NCBI RefSeq assembly: GCF_020169515.1
Contig: NZ_JAHMHW010000010.1
Span: 62,001-126,000 of the forward strand
Length of the DNA stretch: 64,000 nt
Source: Paenibacillus vietnamensis
Lineage (GTDB): Bacteria; Bacillota; Bacilli; Paenibacillales; Paenibacillaceae
Direction of reading: 5' to 3'
A model generated the notes under the pieces. The model was given only the letters and a program-made list of their open reading frames with translations. It was not told the origin of the DNA and made no database searches. The translations under genes were made by a program, and so were the position numbers. Position 1 is the stretch's first letter; every line of letters begins with the position of its first letter. Shown in pieces: positions 26,775 to 36,176 of the stretch.

Positions 26775-29249
26775 CTAAAATTCCAAAAACTCCGCTTCGT
26801 TATTAAGCCACTCCCGCTCTTCCCGCTTTAAATATTTCTTGATCGTAGCCATCATCTTTAGAGGATACGGCAATGCCGAAGTCGATTCAAATGTGATACA
26901 TAATTCCCTTAAGCTATGGACCATCCATGCCAAACGATTCCGTTCCTCAACTTCCATTTCGCCCAATGGCATATACTCCACAACACGAGGCTGCTGGAAC
27001 GCGACGCTTGGGTTATACAGTTTGGTCATGATTTTAGCCAATCCCTTTTGAGTTTTAGCCTTTGCACCAACACCATAATAAAGACCGCTAGTACCGTCGG
27101 AATAAACGCCAGTTGAGAATGACATCGGTTCAAATCCATAAGCTGGTACTTCATCCGTCGAGTTGATTCTTATAAACGTTATGCCATTGTCTAATTCAAT
27201 CCATGGAGACAGCGGCGGATTGTAATTCGAATTTATTTTCCCGTTTTGCATTCCCACTAGACCTTTGGAACGTAAATCCGCCGCGACAAGAACTATGATC
27301 TCTCGTCCTTGTAACCTTTCCTTCCGTAGTTGTTCATCAAACCATCTAGCTACCTCTAATTTCCCTTGTTCATTTAATTTGGGGATAGGATCAAAAGCTT
27401 CACATTCAAATACGACTTGTTGTAATGAACGCCATTCATCCATCCCCCTGCCTTTAACATACAACGCTCCATATTCAAGCTTTGTCAGAACAGGATATAT
27501 TCCTCTATCCAATTGAATAATGTCATATGCAAGAACAGGTCTTTCCTCCCCAAGAGTAGCGGCCGTCTTTAATTCTACAATTCCCGCATCTCCCAATAAA
27601 TCCAATATTGCATTAAATACTCGATGCTTGTAATTCGATTCATCTGATTTATTTCGCTTAGACTTCTTTTCTGAATCAGAAGAATATATAAATTGTGTTA
27701 GCCTTCCCGCCCTTCGAAAACCTTCTCGAACCGCTTGCTTCGGATCTTTTCCCTTGTCCCATTTATCTTTACGTAGAATCTCAATTAGCGACAGTGTAAT
27801 TTCTTCTGATTCGATTGGCCTTTTCAGATTTTGAGCGATCTTTCTTGCTCGATGCTCATAAGCAAGGTTACCATGCTGTTCCTGCTCCAAAGAGTCAACA
27901 TAATCTAAACGATCGCATTTCTTTATAATTAAATTGTTAGCTGAAGGAGAATTAAGCTTGAATTGACCAGAATCATCTTCGTGAACAATATGAAGCCCAT
28001 TATATTTTTTCTCTCTTAAAGCCACTATAACTTCATCAAATAACTGCTGAGGTCCCCAAACCTCGAGAACAAGATCCTTCTCATGAGAACAAAGCAAGGC
28101 TGGAGGGTAGGCAACTTTAAGCTGCTTCTTTTGGGATCGGACTGGTTTTGATACCAATGACAATGAATCTAGTGAGCTCCATTCTTGAAGCTCATACCTT
28201 ACCATTTCATAGAATCTCATTTTCTCTTCGATGCTAATTCCAGACTCCAACCAAAGGGGATCAAATAGTCGTGTGTTATGTACGATTAGTACATGGGGAT
28301 TCTGATTTTCACCATAATTCTCGGGATCAGTCAGAATATCTTCCGATTGAAAAGATTTGCCCCATAGCACATCAAAAAACAATTGATCCAGTCCTGTGGA
28401 CCACCGTGTATATGGCGCCTCATTACCATCTCGCCGAAAGGATAAGCTGGCATATGAGCGAATATCAGCTTCTCCTCTCCTATAGAATGGGTTATCCAAT
28501 GAAACCAGAATTGTACTGTTAATTCCCCCTTTAATGTAACGTGTATCTTGAGGCTCCGTTACAAAACGCCGTATTCCAGAGGACACCAATAATAAATGAC
28601 GATCTCCTTCACCGCCGCGCGTTTTTAGACGAAATCGTACGACATAAGAAAATGTCCCTGAACTGATTGTAATCGGCCTAGACATACACTCCGCATGACC
28701 CGATGCGTACACTTGTGAAAATTGCAACGGAATCGGCGTATCGTTCACATTCAGATTTAAAATTTTATCTGTCTGACAGAAACGATGTGCTACAACAGCC
28801 GGAAAGAGAGAATAGATCAATCGATTATCACGTTCCAATGCTTCTCCTATGGATTTTTCTTTCCACTGTACAGAAGAGGTATCGATTTCTGCCGTTAATT
28901 GAATCGCATTGTTTTTTGCAATTTGCAGAAACCACCCCTGTGCTATGGCTATTATTAAATCAACAGGAATTGGTTTAGTTGCTATAATCCAAGGCTTGGC
29001 ACTATCCAAATAAAACTGATGGTTGATCCAAACGATATGCGGGAAAATACTTTGCAGTTTAATACCCAGCGGCTTTACCTTGATCGCTAACCCCTTATCT
29101 CTTTTGATCTCATCCCTTTGAAATTGAAGAATGAATGCCTTCCACACTGAAGGCATTTCTAGCTGATAAATCATTTCATTTTCCCATTTTGATAGATCCG
29201 TATCAAAGGCATAAAGCTGCAACCTAGTATTTTTTGATCTACTCATCAT
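26775..29249 (-). CDS. pPIWI-RE family Argonaute-like protein
   Basis: An 824-residue protein with the layout of the pPIWI-RE family of prokaryotic PIWI-like proteins. The N-terminal 400 residues show no simple motif. The PIWI-like RNase H fold region is seen from about residue 615: EIIVLVAADLRSKGLVGMQN, GITFIRINSTDEVPAYGFEP, SGLYYGVGAKAKTQKG, and the family-defining R/E region around PRVVEYMPLGEMEVEERNR and LAWMVHSLRELCITFES. These proteins are predicted to use a nucleic-acid guide or to bind R-loops, together with the DinG-type helicase and the nuclease encoded just upstream. The start overlaps the helicase gene by 11 bases. Confidence in the family is high; the mechanism is not established. 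Confidence 0.85.
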   Translation of the reverse strand: MMSRSKNTRLQLYAFDTDLSKWENEMIYQLEMPSVWKAFILQFQRDEIKRDKGLAIKVKPLGIKLQSIFPHIVWINHQFYLDSAKPWIIATKPIPVDLIIAIAQGWFLQIAKNNAIQLTAEIDTSSVQWKEKSIGEALERDNRLIYSLFPAVVAHRFCQTDKILNLNVNDTPIPLQFSQVYASGHAECMSRPITISSGTFSYVVRFRLKTRGGEGDRHLLLVSSGIRRFVTEPQDTRYIKGGINSTILVSLDNPFYRRGEADIRSYASLSFRRDGNEAPYTRWSTGLDQLFFDVLWGKSFQSEDILTDPENYGENQNPHVLIVHNTRLFDPLWLESGISIEEKMRFYEMVRYELQEWSSLDSLSLVSKPVRSQKKQLKVAYPPALLCSHEKDLVLEVWGPQQLFDEVIVALREKKYNGLHIVHEDDSGQFKLNSPSANNLIIKKCDRLDYVDSLEQEQHGNLAYEHRARKIAQNLKRPIESEEITLSLIEILRKDKWDKGKDPKQAVREGFRRAGRLTQFIYSSDSEKKSKRNKSDESNYKHRVFNAILDLLGDAGIVELKTAATLGEERPVLAYDIIQLDRGIYPVLTKLEYGALYVKGRGMDEWRSLQQVVFECEAFDPIPKLNEQGKLEVARWFDEQLRKERLQGREIIVLVAADLRSKGLVGMQNGKINSNYNPPLSPWIELDNGITFIRINSTDEVPAYGFEPMSFSTGVYSDGTSGLYYGVGAKAKTQKGLAKIMTKLYNPSVAFQQPRVVEYMPLGEMEVEERNRLAWMVHSLRELCITFESTSALPYPLKMMATIKKYLKREEREWLNNEAEFLEF

Positions 29250-32200
29250 CTTCCTCCGTTTCTAACGCCTTTTGAATGCTTGTGATAAATGGACCATACA
29301 AACTCTGAAATGCAGGATCTTTTTCATGTTCCACCATGATTTTTAGCCAGTAGTCCATCATCGATTCACCGTCCGTAGTCCTCATAGGCTGAGCCATGAA
29401 TTTTCCATCGCAATAAAACACTCTTGCATTTGTGCCGTTGCGTAATAAACGTCCTATCGTTTGCCAGATGGGAACAAAAGTATACCAGGCTATAATTTTT
29501 CTTTCATAAGGTTTAAGCGTTGTCCAATAATCTGGTTTACTATATAAGCGATGGAGCTTGCCATTACTATCTTTACGGATTAATGTTAATGCTTTTTGAT
29601 AAGAATGTCCCTCTTTCCCGATTCTTCCAGATATCCCTGACAATCCAGCGTGCAAAAGCTGAATTAAATAAGTCATGTCATGAGGGATAGGGTACGGTCG
29701 AACCATAAAGAAAACGGATCCAAATAACGAAGACTTATTTTTATCCAAAATATTGTACCCTCGGCTTATCGCCTGCAATGGTGCAATTAATACATCCGCT
29801 GTCTCTTGAGAAAAACGTTCCAGTTCTGCTCTTGAATACTCAGCTTCATTGAGAGAATCAGGATTTCTGCTTAACTGCCTAAATCTTTTACTCCACGACG
29901 GCATTGTCGCCAACATACCTGCTACATCAGCAACATCATCGTATGAATTAACAATTAATAGAATTCTTCGCGGCGTTCCGGTTGCTTTCCACTCCAATAA
30001 TTCATTTTCAATTTTTGGGATCAGCTTAGTAGTCAATAAACGTAGATTACGACTTCGATTATCTTCTTCTTCTCCTGAAACAGTAATAGGTTTGTCTGAA
30101 CCTTTCACGTAGACAGGATAAAATTCCTGATGAATAATAGGATGCTTTCGATTTGATTTCAACAGCCAGCCCGGAGCCGCTTCAATGTTATAATGGGCCG
30201 ATCCAGGCGCCACGCTTGTTCCAGATAATAATACGACTGCCGGCCCTTTGTTTCCATCAATACTTTCATAGATATGATTCCATTCATGCAATAGCAACCT
30301 GCCAACTCCCGTGTATTGCACTGCTTTAAATCTCCCTGTTTTTGTTCCAGGCTTAACATCATAAATGTAACCCGTCATTACTCCGGTCATCGCTTCTTTG
30401 AGAATAGGAGTAAAATCTCGCCGGATCGAATATACACCTTCGAAATCTGTTAAAGCACCAATCTTGGTCTGTACCAACAAGTACATATCTAAAAAGGTTT
30501 TAATTCCGAAATCCGCGTATGCCAAATAAATGTAGAACTCCAACCAATCGATTGGGAATTTATATCTACCCAGAGGCTGCAAAAGACCTCCAAGTTTTCT
30601 TACGATTCGATTTAATTTACTTCTCCTTTCCTCCTCCGAATTGGCTTCCAGCAGCCCTTCTGCTTCATTAGTAAGATCATGTTCTAGAGGATTCTCCGCA
30701 AAAGTATGCAATACACTTTGAATCCGAATTTGATCTTCATCATTATCACTAAAAGCTCGACTAATACGATAAGCTTCTGTAGACAAGCGGATCATTTTAC
30801 GATGCAAATGAAGAGCAAATTCAGGGGATCTATGCAGCTTTCGATAAATACCTTTGCGAATAGTCCTCTCCAATCGATTAAGCATATCGATCCATTCCTG
30901 TATCACCATGTCTCCTGCAAATCTTTCATAATGACCAACCGTTTTCTGAAGAGACTCTAGAAGAACCTTCTCAAATAGATGTTTTGTATCACCGAATAAA
31001 TTGACCTCTGAGAGAAAGAAATCGTCAAACTGTTTTTGCACTTCATCCGCTTCATCTACGAAGATAATATCCAATAAGTCATACATTGCCTCGTAAATCG
31101 TACGTTCCTGCGGATCCAACATAACTGGCAACTTAGTTCTGAGTATGCTGGCTGAAGTCGTTACCCATACTTGGGCATCTATTAAATTCGAGTAGTCCTG
31201 ATAAACACCGCACTGCGAAGCATACGGACACAAACATGGTTCTTTACTCGATTGTTTTATCTTCTTGCACGGATAATCAGTCGTTTGAGATTCATCTCCA
31301 GTTAATGCACGTATTATGCAAAAGTCAGATACATGCTTTAATTCAAGCTGAGAATCGTCCCCCCAATCTGAAACATCGTTCACCATATGATGTCTCGCCA
31401 ATAAAAAATCGTTTCGGTGTTTCTTCCTGTTTGATTTCCCAATGACAGGAACAGCTGTAACACCTAACTCTCTTAATTCTCGGATTCGATTTAAGACATG
31501 AGGCACACTATTTTCAATAAAACCTATTTTGGCACCTTCCTGCACTAATCGAACGGTTTCCATCAGCATCAACGTAGACTTACCCGTACCTAAACCACCT
31601 GCTATATGCTGAGTACCTTGGTACTTCATTGTTTGATTATCAGGCTCAGTTAGACATTGAAGCTGAATTCCGCCGCTGCTTCTTTCAGCCCACTCTGAAC
31701 CTGCCGATGCTTCATTAAAATCAATGCGCGGCTTAACAAACCCGCTATCCAATCGAAGTTGAAATTCCTTTTTAGCTCGATAACGCGGAAACTGCGGCAT
31801 TTGCTTTGGGATAGTTGGAATTGTCCCCGTATATTGTATGGATTCCTGATCTTGATTAAATGTGTTGTAATAGAATTCTTTTGCCTCAGCAAAACGAAGC
31901 TCTCGCTTCTTAAAATCAGGCTGCCGTTTTAAAATTCCCTCAAACCAGCTGTTTCGATTAGCAAATAGCACGGGAGTTTGACGAATCCAGTTATCATCGT
32001 TAACCTGGAACAGTCGATAATCTAACGGTAACTGTTGATACTGTACATATAAGTTATTCCAGACCCTTCTTGATGCTACAGAGCGAAATAATACCCGCAT
32101 TCGATGGGCTACTTCCTTATTGGCATACGGGGGGAGAACAGGCGCATCGTAACCTACCATGATACTCCATCCCTCGCTAATTGGCATCTTTTCATCAATT

Positions 32201-32325
32201 AGGAGACACCCAGTAACAAACAATTCAACGGTAAATATCGTTTCAATATCTGATCTATTCAATGCGGAGGGTTTAAGATGTGAATGAAAATCCTCGAAAA
32301 AATCAACGTGCATAACTCTCATCAT
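29239..32325 (-). CDS. DinG/XPD-type Fe-S helicase of the pPIWI-RE system
   Basis: A 1028-residue superfamily 2 helicase. Walker A is GGLGTGKS (243-250); Walker B is FVDEAD (DEAD at 424-427). Between them lies the Fe-S Cys cluster: Cys336, Cys353, Cys364, Cys366 and Cys372, in PCKKIKQSSKEPCLC then PYASQC. The second RecA domain has VVLLSGTSVAPGSAHYNI and motif VI WQTIGRLLRNGTNARVF near the C-terminus. DinG-type enzymes unwind R-loops and DNA 5'-3'; in the pPIWI-RE triad this helicase is thought to open the target duplex. It overlaps both neighbours (11 and 4 bases), which shows one transcript. Confidence 0.87.
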   Translation of the reverse strand: MMRVMHVDFFEDFHSHLKPSALNRSDIETIFTVELFVTGCLLIDEKMPISEGWSIMVGYDAPVLPPYANKEVAHRMRVLFRSVASRRVWNNLYVQYQQLPLDYRLFQVNDDNWIRQTPVLFANRNSWFEGILKRQPDFKKRELRFAEAKEFYYNTFNQDQESIQYTGTIPTIPKQMPQFPRYRAKKEFQLRLDSGFVKPRIDFNEASAGSEWAERSSGGIQLQCLTEPDNQTMKYQGTQHIAGGLGTGKSTLMLMETVRLVQEGAKIGFIENSVPHVLNRIRELRELGVTAVPVIGKSNRKKHRNDFLLARHHMVNDVSDWGDDSQLELKHVSDFCIIRALTGDESQTTDYPCKKIKQSSKEPCLCPYASQCGVYQDYSNLIDAQVWVTTSASILRTKLPVMLDPQERTIYEAMYDLLDIIFVDEADEVQKQFDDFFLSEVNLFGDTKHLFEKVLLESLQKTVGHYERFAGDMVIQEWIDMLNRLERTIRKGIYRKLHRSPEFALHLHRKMIRLSTEAYRISRAFSDNDEDQIRIQSVLHTFAENPLEHDLTNEAEGLLEANSEEERRSKLNRIVRKLGGLLQPLGRYKFPIDWLEFYIYLAYADFGIKTFLDMYLLVQTKIGALTDFEGVYSIRRDFTPILKEAMTGVMTGYIYDVKPGTKTGRFKAVQYTGVGRLLLHEWNHIYESIDGNKGPAVVLLSGTSVAPGSAHYNIEAAPGWLLKSNRKHPIIHQEFYPVYVKGSDKPITVSGEEEDNRSRNLRLLTTKLIPKIENELLEWKATGTPRRILLIVNSYDDVADVAGMLATMPSWSKRFRQLSRNPDSLNEAEYSRAELERFSQETADVLIAPLQAISRGYNILDKNKSSLFGSVFFMVRPYPIPHDMTYLIQLLHAGLSGISGRIGKEGHSYQKALTLIRKDSNGKLHRLYSKPDYWTTLKPYERKIIAWYTFVPIWQTIGRLLRNGTNARVFYCDGKFMAQPMRTTDGESMMDYWLKIMVEHEKDPAFQSLYGPFITSIQKALETEEDDE

Positions 32326-33371
32326 CCAGCCTCCTCTTCCAATAGACCGAGTATCTCTCGTTCATTGACTATACGGATATTTCGAGCATATGGCTTAAGG
32401 GAATTCACTACCATGTGAGCATAACCAGGATAGAGCTTACTCCGGTACTTTGGAATTACAACGTATACATGCTCCTTTAGATATTTCGCTAATTGATGAA
32501 CCTCCATACGATTAAAGTAGCTGGCCAAAATTAAAGGATTTTTAAAATCTTTCATATCGAGATAAACAGTACGAGTTGATAGTTTTATTTCTAAATCGTA
32601 TTGATCGACATTAGGAAACAGGGCTACATCGTATCCCTTACTAACCAAATAATCTCTGGCTCCAACTTCAGCCCTACCAGGAAGCATAGTATACCTATAA
32701 ACTCCTGGCCTCAACCGGAAAAGCTTATTCATCGTCGACCACTTATTTAATTGATCACGATTATGGAGCGTACCGCATAAATCCTCTGTCCCGCATCTCC
32801 ATTGATTATTTTTATATTCCAACGTCCAGCCGCACCGGGGGCAGCACCGATACCGATCGGAATCGCTAGTTATCTCTTCATAACATTTATTTAACATATC
32901 AATTAAATTGGGATCCTGCAGCAACTGACCGAATGATATCAATTGTATAGCCGTGACAACTGGATTAGTTATTATGTATGTCCGAATCATTCGATACTTC
33001 TCTTCCAGCGGGGAATCAGCATTACGGCAATATTGTAGAATAGCCAGAACTTCTTGGGCCTGTGCTTCTTCAGGAGAAACGTACATCATCAGGAAATCTT
33101 TTGCCGAGGATGATACCCCAAGGTACTGCGTTAAGAGTGAAGTATCCATCGGATAGTCCTCTATTTCTGAGACTCCCCATTCGCATACTGGCTTTTGTAA
33201 CAGAGCTATTAAAGATGGAATATCTACTGGTACAGGTTGACCTTCCAACAACAAAGCCTTTGCCAAAAGCAAATGTCCTTTATGCAATGAATCAGAAATT
33301 TCATGTTTGGTTTGATCCAATTGCTCCAGCCCAACAATGAGGTGATACAAGCACTCTCTTAGATCGGCCAT
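32322..33371 (-). CDS. pPIWI-RE-associated restriction-type nuclease with Zn ribbon
   Basis: A 349-residue protein. Residues 1-165 are helical and unassigned. A zinc ribbon follows, CCPRCGWTLEYKNNQWRCG with Cys177, Cys180, Cys193 and Cys199. Residues 237-345 form a PD-(D/E)XK-like core: GARDYLVSKGYDVALFP, then Asp259 in QYDLEIKL, then Asp272-x-Lys274 in VYLDMKDF, then a strand EHVYVVIPKYRSK. This is the third member of the pPIWI-RE triad. The gene begins 48 bases after the second DUF1998 helicase with no hairpin between, and its stop overlaps the DinG gene start by four bases, so it links both halves of the probable five-gene operon. Confidence 0.8.
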   Translation of the reverse strand: MADLRECLYHLIVGLEQLDQTKHEISDSLHKGHLLLAKALLLEGQPVPVDIPSLIALLQKPVCEWGVSEIEDYPMDTSLLTQYLGVSSSAKDFLMMYVSPEEAQAQEVLAILQYCRNADSPLEEKYRMIRTYIITNPVVTAIQLISFGQLLQDPNLIDMLNKCYEEITSDSDRYRCCPRCGWTLEYKNNQWRCGTEDLCGTLHNRDQLNKWSTMNKLFRLRPGVYRYTMLPGRAEVGARDYLVSKGYDVALFPNVDQYDLEIKLSTRTVYLDMKDFKNPLILASYFNRMEVHQLAKYLKEHVYVVIPKYRSKLYPGYAHMVVNSLKPYARNIRIVNEREILGLLEEEAG

Positions 33372-33419
33372 ACGTGTTCACCAACCTTTTGCATAAAATT
33401 AGATTTAGCTGATGTGAGT

Positions 33420-36173
33420 TTATACCGCCGAAGTCCCTAACTCCCTTAGAAGATACTCCAAAACAACCACCCCGCCCGCCTTGTGCAAAGGCTCATTCTG
33501 CCGCTCGCACTGAAACAACTGAATGCATGACGGACAGCCTTCCGTACAGACGCAGCTGCTCATCAATTGCTTGGCCTTCTCCAGCAGTACCAGAAATTTC
33601 TCCGCCGCGATATCAACAATTCCTGAACCTCCGCCAGCCTGACTGTCATATATAAACAGCCCAGGCATGCCAAACAATGCGGAACCGGAGTAGAAGGAGA
33701 CATGCTGAACATCAGAACGACTGCATTTTACTACGGCAGGAATAACGGATGAAATAGCGTGCTCTGCCGCATGAATGCTCCCTTCGATTAATTCCTCAAG
33801 CGAAGATCCATTATCCGCCTGCATCATCTTGAACAGACTCCTTAACTCGCTCCTCCCCGGTTCATCCCACATTAGCCATAAAGCATCCGTTTGAAAGGAA
33901 ACCGGATACGTATTCGTTAACTGTACCGTTTCCGAAGGCTTGGAGCTGTGCATATACACCTTTTTATAGCCGAAGGTGCTTCTCTTAACCAGGATATGCC
34001 CCAAGCACATATTCAGCCGTTCGCCTCCGCCGACCGTCTTCGTCACTTGAGCAACCTCAATGCTGTCGCGAATAATGCCGCGTGTATGATAATCCGAGCG
34101 CACGGGCTCGGCACCCACTTTTCTTTGCTTGTTATTGACCCATCTCACCTTATAGAATGTGCGGTTATCAGATCCAAGAAATATGGCGTCCACATGATAA
34201 TCCCTGATCAAGGAACGAGCGTCAACGTTTTGAAACAGAATCTCCTCATTCCAACCATTCTTGACCACAACCGTATATGTTTCCCCCATCGTCATCAAAG
34301 CCTGATATATAGGGGCTTCCCCTTGGTAGATCAGATTACCGTCCGATTGCTGCCATAGCCTCTCATCTGCTTCTGCCACTTTGCGCAATGCAGAGGATCG
34401 CACATAATTGACCGCGTTGTTAATCGCCCCACCTTGCTCATGCGCTGCATACGCTAGATGCTCCTGCAACAGCCGCGGGTTGCTAATGTGAATCGCTGCG
34501 GATTCTGGGGATTGCTGAAAAAACACAAGTGGATTTCGGGCAAAATATTGCTGCAACGGCTCCTCCTGCATGAGCATAATGACTACGCCGTCTCTGCTTC
34601 GACCCGCCCGCCCCGCCTGCTGCCAGAAGGAAGCTTGGGAACCCGGGTAACCGAGCATGATGCACACATCCAGACATGTAATGTCAATTCCTACTTCCAA
34701 CGCATTCGTAGTCACAATGCCTAGGATTTCACCTTGCTCCAGCTGCTGAATCGTCCGTTCCTTCGTCTCCTGCGGCAAATAGGAATGATAGGGCAGAAAC
34801 AAATCCTGACGATCATCGCTATCCATATCTCTATTTTCCTGTAGATGAGCTCTTATAATCATATTCAGGTCTCGGCTAAGGAGTTGTGCTTGCTGTCGAT
34901 TGCTTGTAAAAATAATACTCCTAGGCCAACGCCCATTGGCGTATATAGTTCGCAGAATCTCATAAAGGTCCGATACGGCGGCCCTTTTCTTTTCCTGCTC
35001 AGCAAGTCCGGGGTTCCAAATTAGAACTTCCTTTCTTCGCACAGGCGCTTGACTACCGATCACCTCATAAAAACCTTGTATGCCGCGCTTACCCGTCAGC
35101 TCTTCCGCCAAATACTTAGGATTGGCAATCGTAGCCGAACAAGCGATGAATTGCACATTTCGATTGCCCAGTCTCTCACATAACATCCTTAGTCTGCGAA
35201 TGACAAGCGACACCTTTGATCCTAATAGACCCGAATATTGATGCAACTCGTCGATCACGACAAATCGAAGATTTTTCAGAAAACGCAGCAGCTGAGGGCC
35301 TTTTCCTTGCCCGGTGCGCGCGTTCTGCAGAATCAAATGCAAATAGTGAACATTCGTCATCCAATAACGGCCTTGGGCGAAAACCAAGCTCGAAGCTTGG
35401 TCCCTTCTCATGTGATTTGGAACATTTCGCTGTCCTTGAAGAATGCCGGCAGCTAACTCTTTTCCATTAATACAAAATTTAGAGAAACCATCCATACTAA
35501 CGGCGTCGGCTTGATCCGGGTCCACCCATCTTTTCAGATATGTAAATTGATTCAGTGCCAACGCCTTAAATGGCGATAGATAGAGTGCACAAGCGTCCGA
35601 ATCGGAAACAAGCTTTTCGATAATAGGTACGTTATAAGCCAGCGACTTCCCCGATGCCGTTTTCGTGGAGATGACGACATTCCGCCCTTGCCGAACTGCT
35701 TGAATTGCCTCTCCTTGATGAGCGTACAGCTGCTCAATGCCCATTGCACGAAGCTTGTTTTTCATCCAATCAGCCATCGTGAGATTCTCGGCATAAGCGC
35801 CTTGCTCGGCAGCAATCTCATGCACATATACTTCGCTTCGAACGCGTTCACTCAGCTTCGACAGTTCCACCGATAGCTCCTCAGCAGAAAATGATTGCTG
35901 TACGGGAAACCTTCTGTCCGTCAAAAGTTCGGCTTCCTCAGACATCAGAATCTCATCCAAAACAGGGCTGTCATCATGCATGCAATATATACCGGCGGGA
36001 CGGCCGCTTAGCCGCTCCGTTTCGCTGCTCCATACACTCCACTCAGAAATGCGAATCCCATTTGCCCGTTGGCGCACCTCTCTGCAGTACCCTTGCGGGT
36101 CGGCTTTATAGCTGATTTGCAGAAAATCCCCGTATGGTTTATTCCCTCCGCAGGTAGAACAGATGATTGGCAT
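33420..36173 (-). CDS. DEAD/DEAH helicase with C-terminal DUF1998 (MrfA/YprA-like), copy A
   Basis: A 917-residue superfamily 2 helicase related to MrfA/YprA. The N-terminus has a possible metal site (CSTCGG with Cys29 and Cys64 later). The core reads YAHQGEAIQAVRQGRNVVIS, STKTASGKSLAYNVP, DELH in FVVIDELHQYSG, SATIANPKYLAEELTG, then EVGIDITCLDVCIMLGYPGS and QQAGRAGRS. The C-terminal DUF1998/MZB part ends in the four-Cys cluster CVCTEGCPSCIQLFQC. At over 900 residues it is longer than YprA (about 750) because of the N-terminal addition. It starts three bases after the stop of its paralogue, so the two are co-expressed. Confidence 0.87.
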   Translation of the reverse strand: MPIICSTCGGNKPYGDFLQISYKADPQGYCREVRQRANGIRISEWSVWSSETERLSGRPAGIYCMHDDSPVLDEILMSEEAELLTDRRFPVQQSFSAEELSVELSKLSERVRSEVYVHEIAAEQGAYAENLTMADWMKNKLRAMGIEQLYAHQGEAIQAVRQGRNVVISTKTASGKSLAYNVPIIEKLVSDSDACALYLSPFKALALNQFTYLKRWVDPDQADAVSMDGFSKFCINGKELAAGILQGQRNVPNHMRRDQASSLVFAQGRYWMTNVHYLHLILQNARTGQGKGPQLLRFLKNLRFVVIDELHQYSGLLGSKVSLVIRRLRMLCERLGNRNVQFIACSATIANPKYLAEELTGKRGIQGFYEVIGSQAPVRRKEVLIWNPGLAEQEKKRAAVSDLYEILRTIYANGRWPRSIIFTSNRQQAQLLSRDLNMIIRAHLQENRDMDSDDRQDLFLPYHSYLPQETKERTIQQLEQGEILGIVTTNALEVGIDITCLDVCIMLGYPGSQASFWQQAGRAGRSRDGVVIMLMQEEPLQQYFARNPLVFFQQSPESAAIHISNPRLLQEHLAYAAHEQGGAINNAVNYVRSSALRKVAEADERLWQQSDGNLIYQGEAPIYQALMTMGETYTVVVKNGWNEEILFQNVDARSLIRDYHVDAIFLGSDNRTFYKVRWVNNKQRKVGAEPVRSDYHTRGIIRDSIEVAQVTKTVGGGERLNMCLGHILVKRSTFGYKKVYMHSSKPSETVQLTNTYPVSFQTDALWLMWDEPGRSELRSLFKMMQADNGSSLEELIEGSIHAAEHAISSVIPAVVKCSRSDVQHVSFYSGSALFGMPGLFIYDSQAGGGSGIVDIAAEKFLVLLEKAKQLMSSCVCTEGCPSCIQLFQCERQNEPLHKAGGVVVLEYLLRELGTSAV

Positions 36174-36176
36174 CCC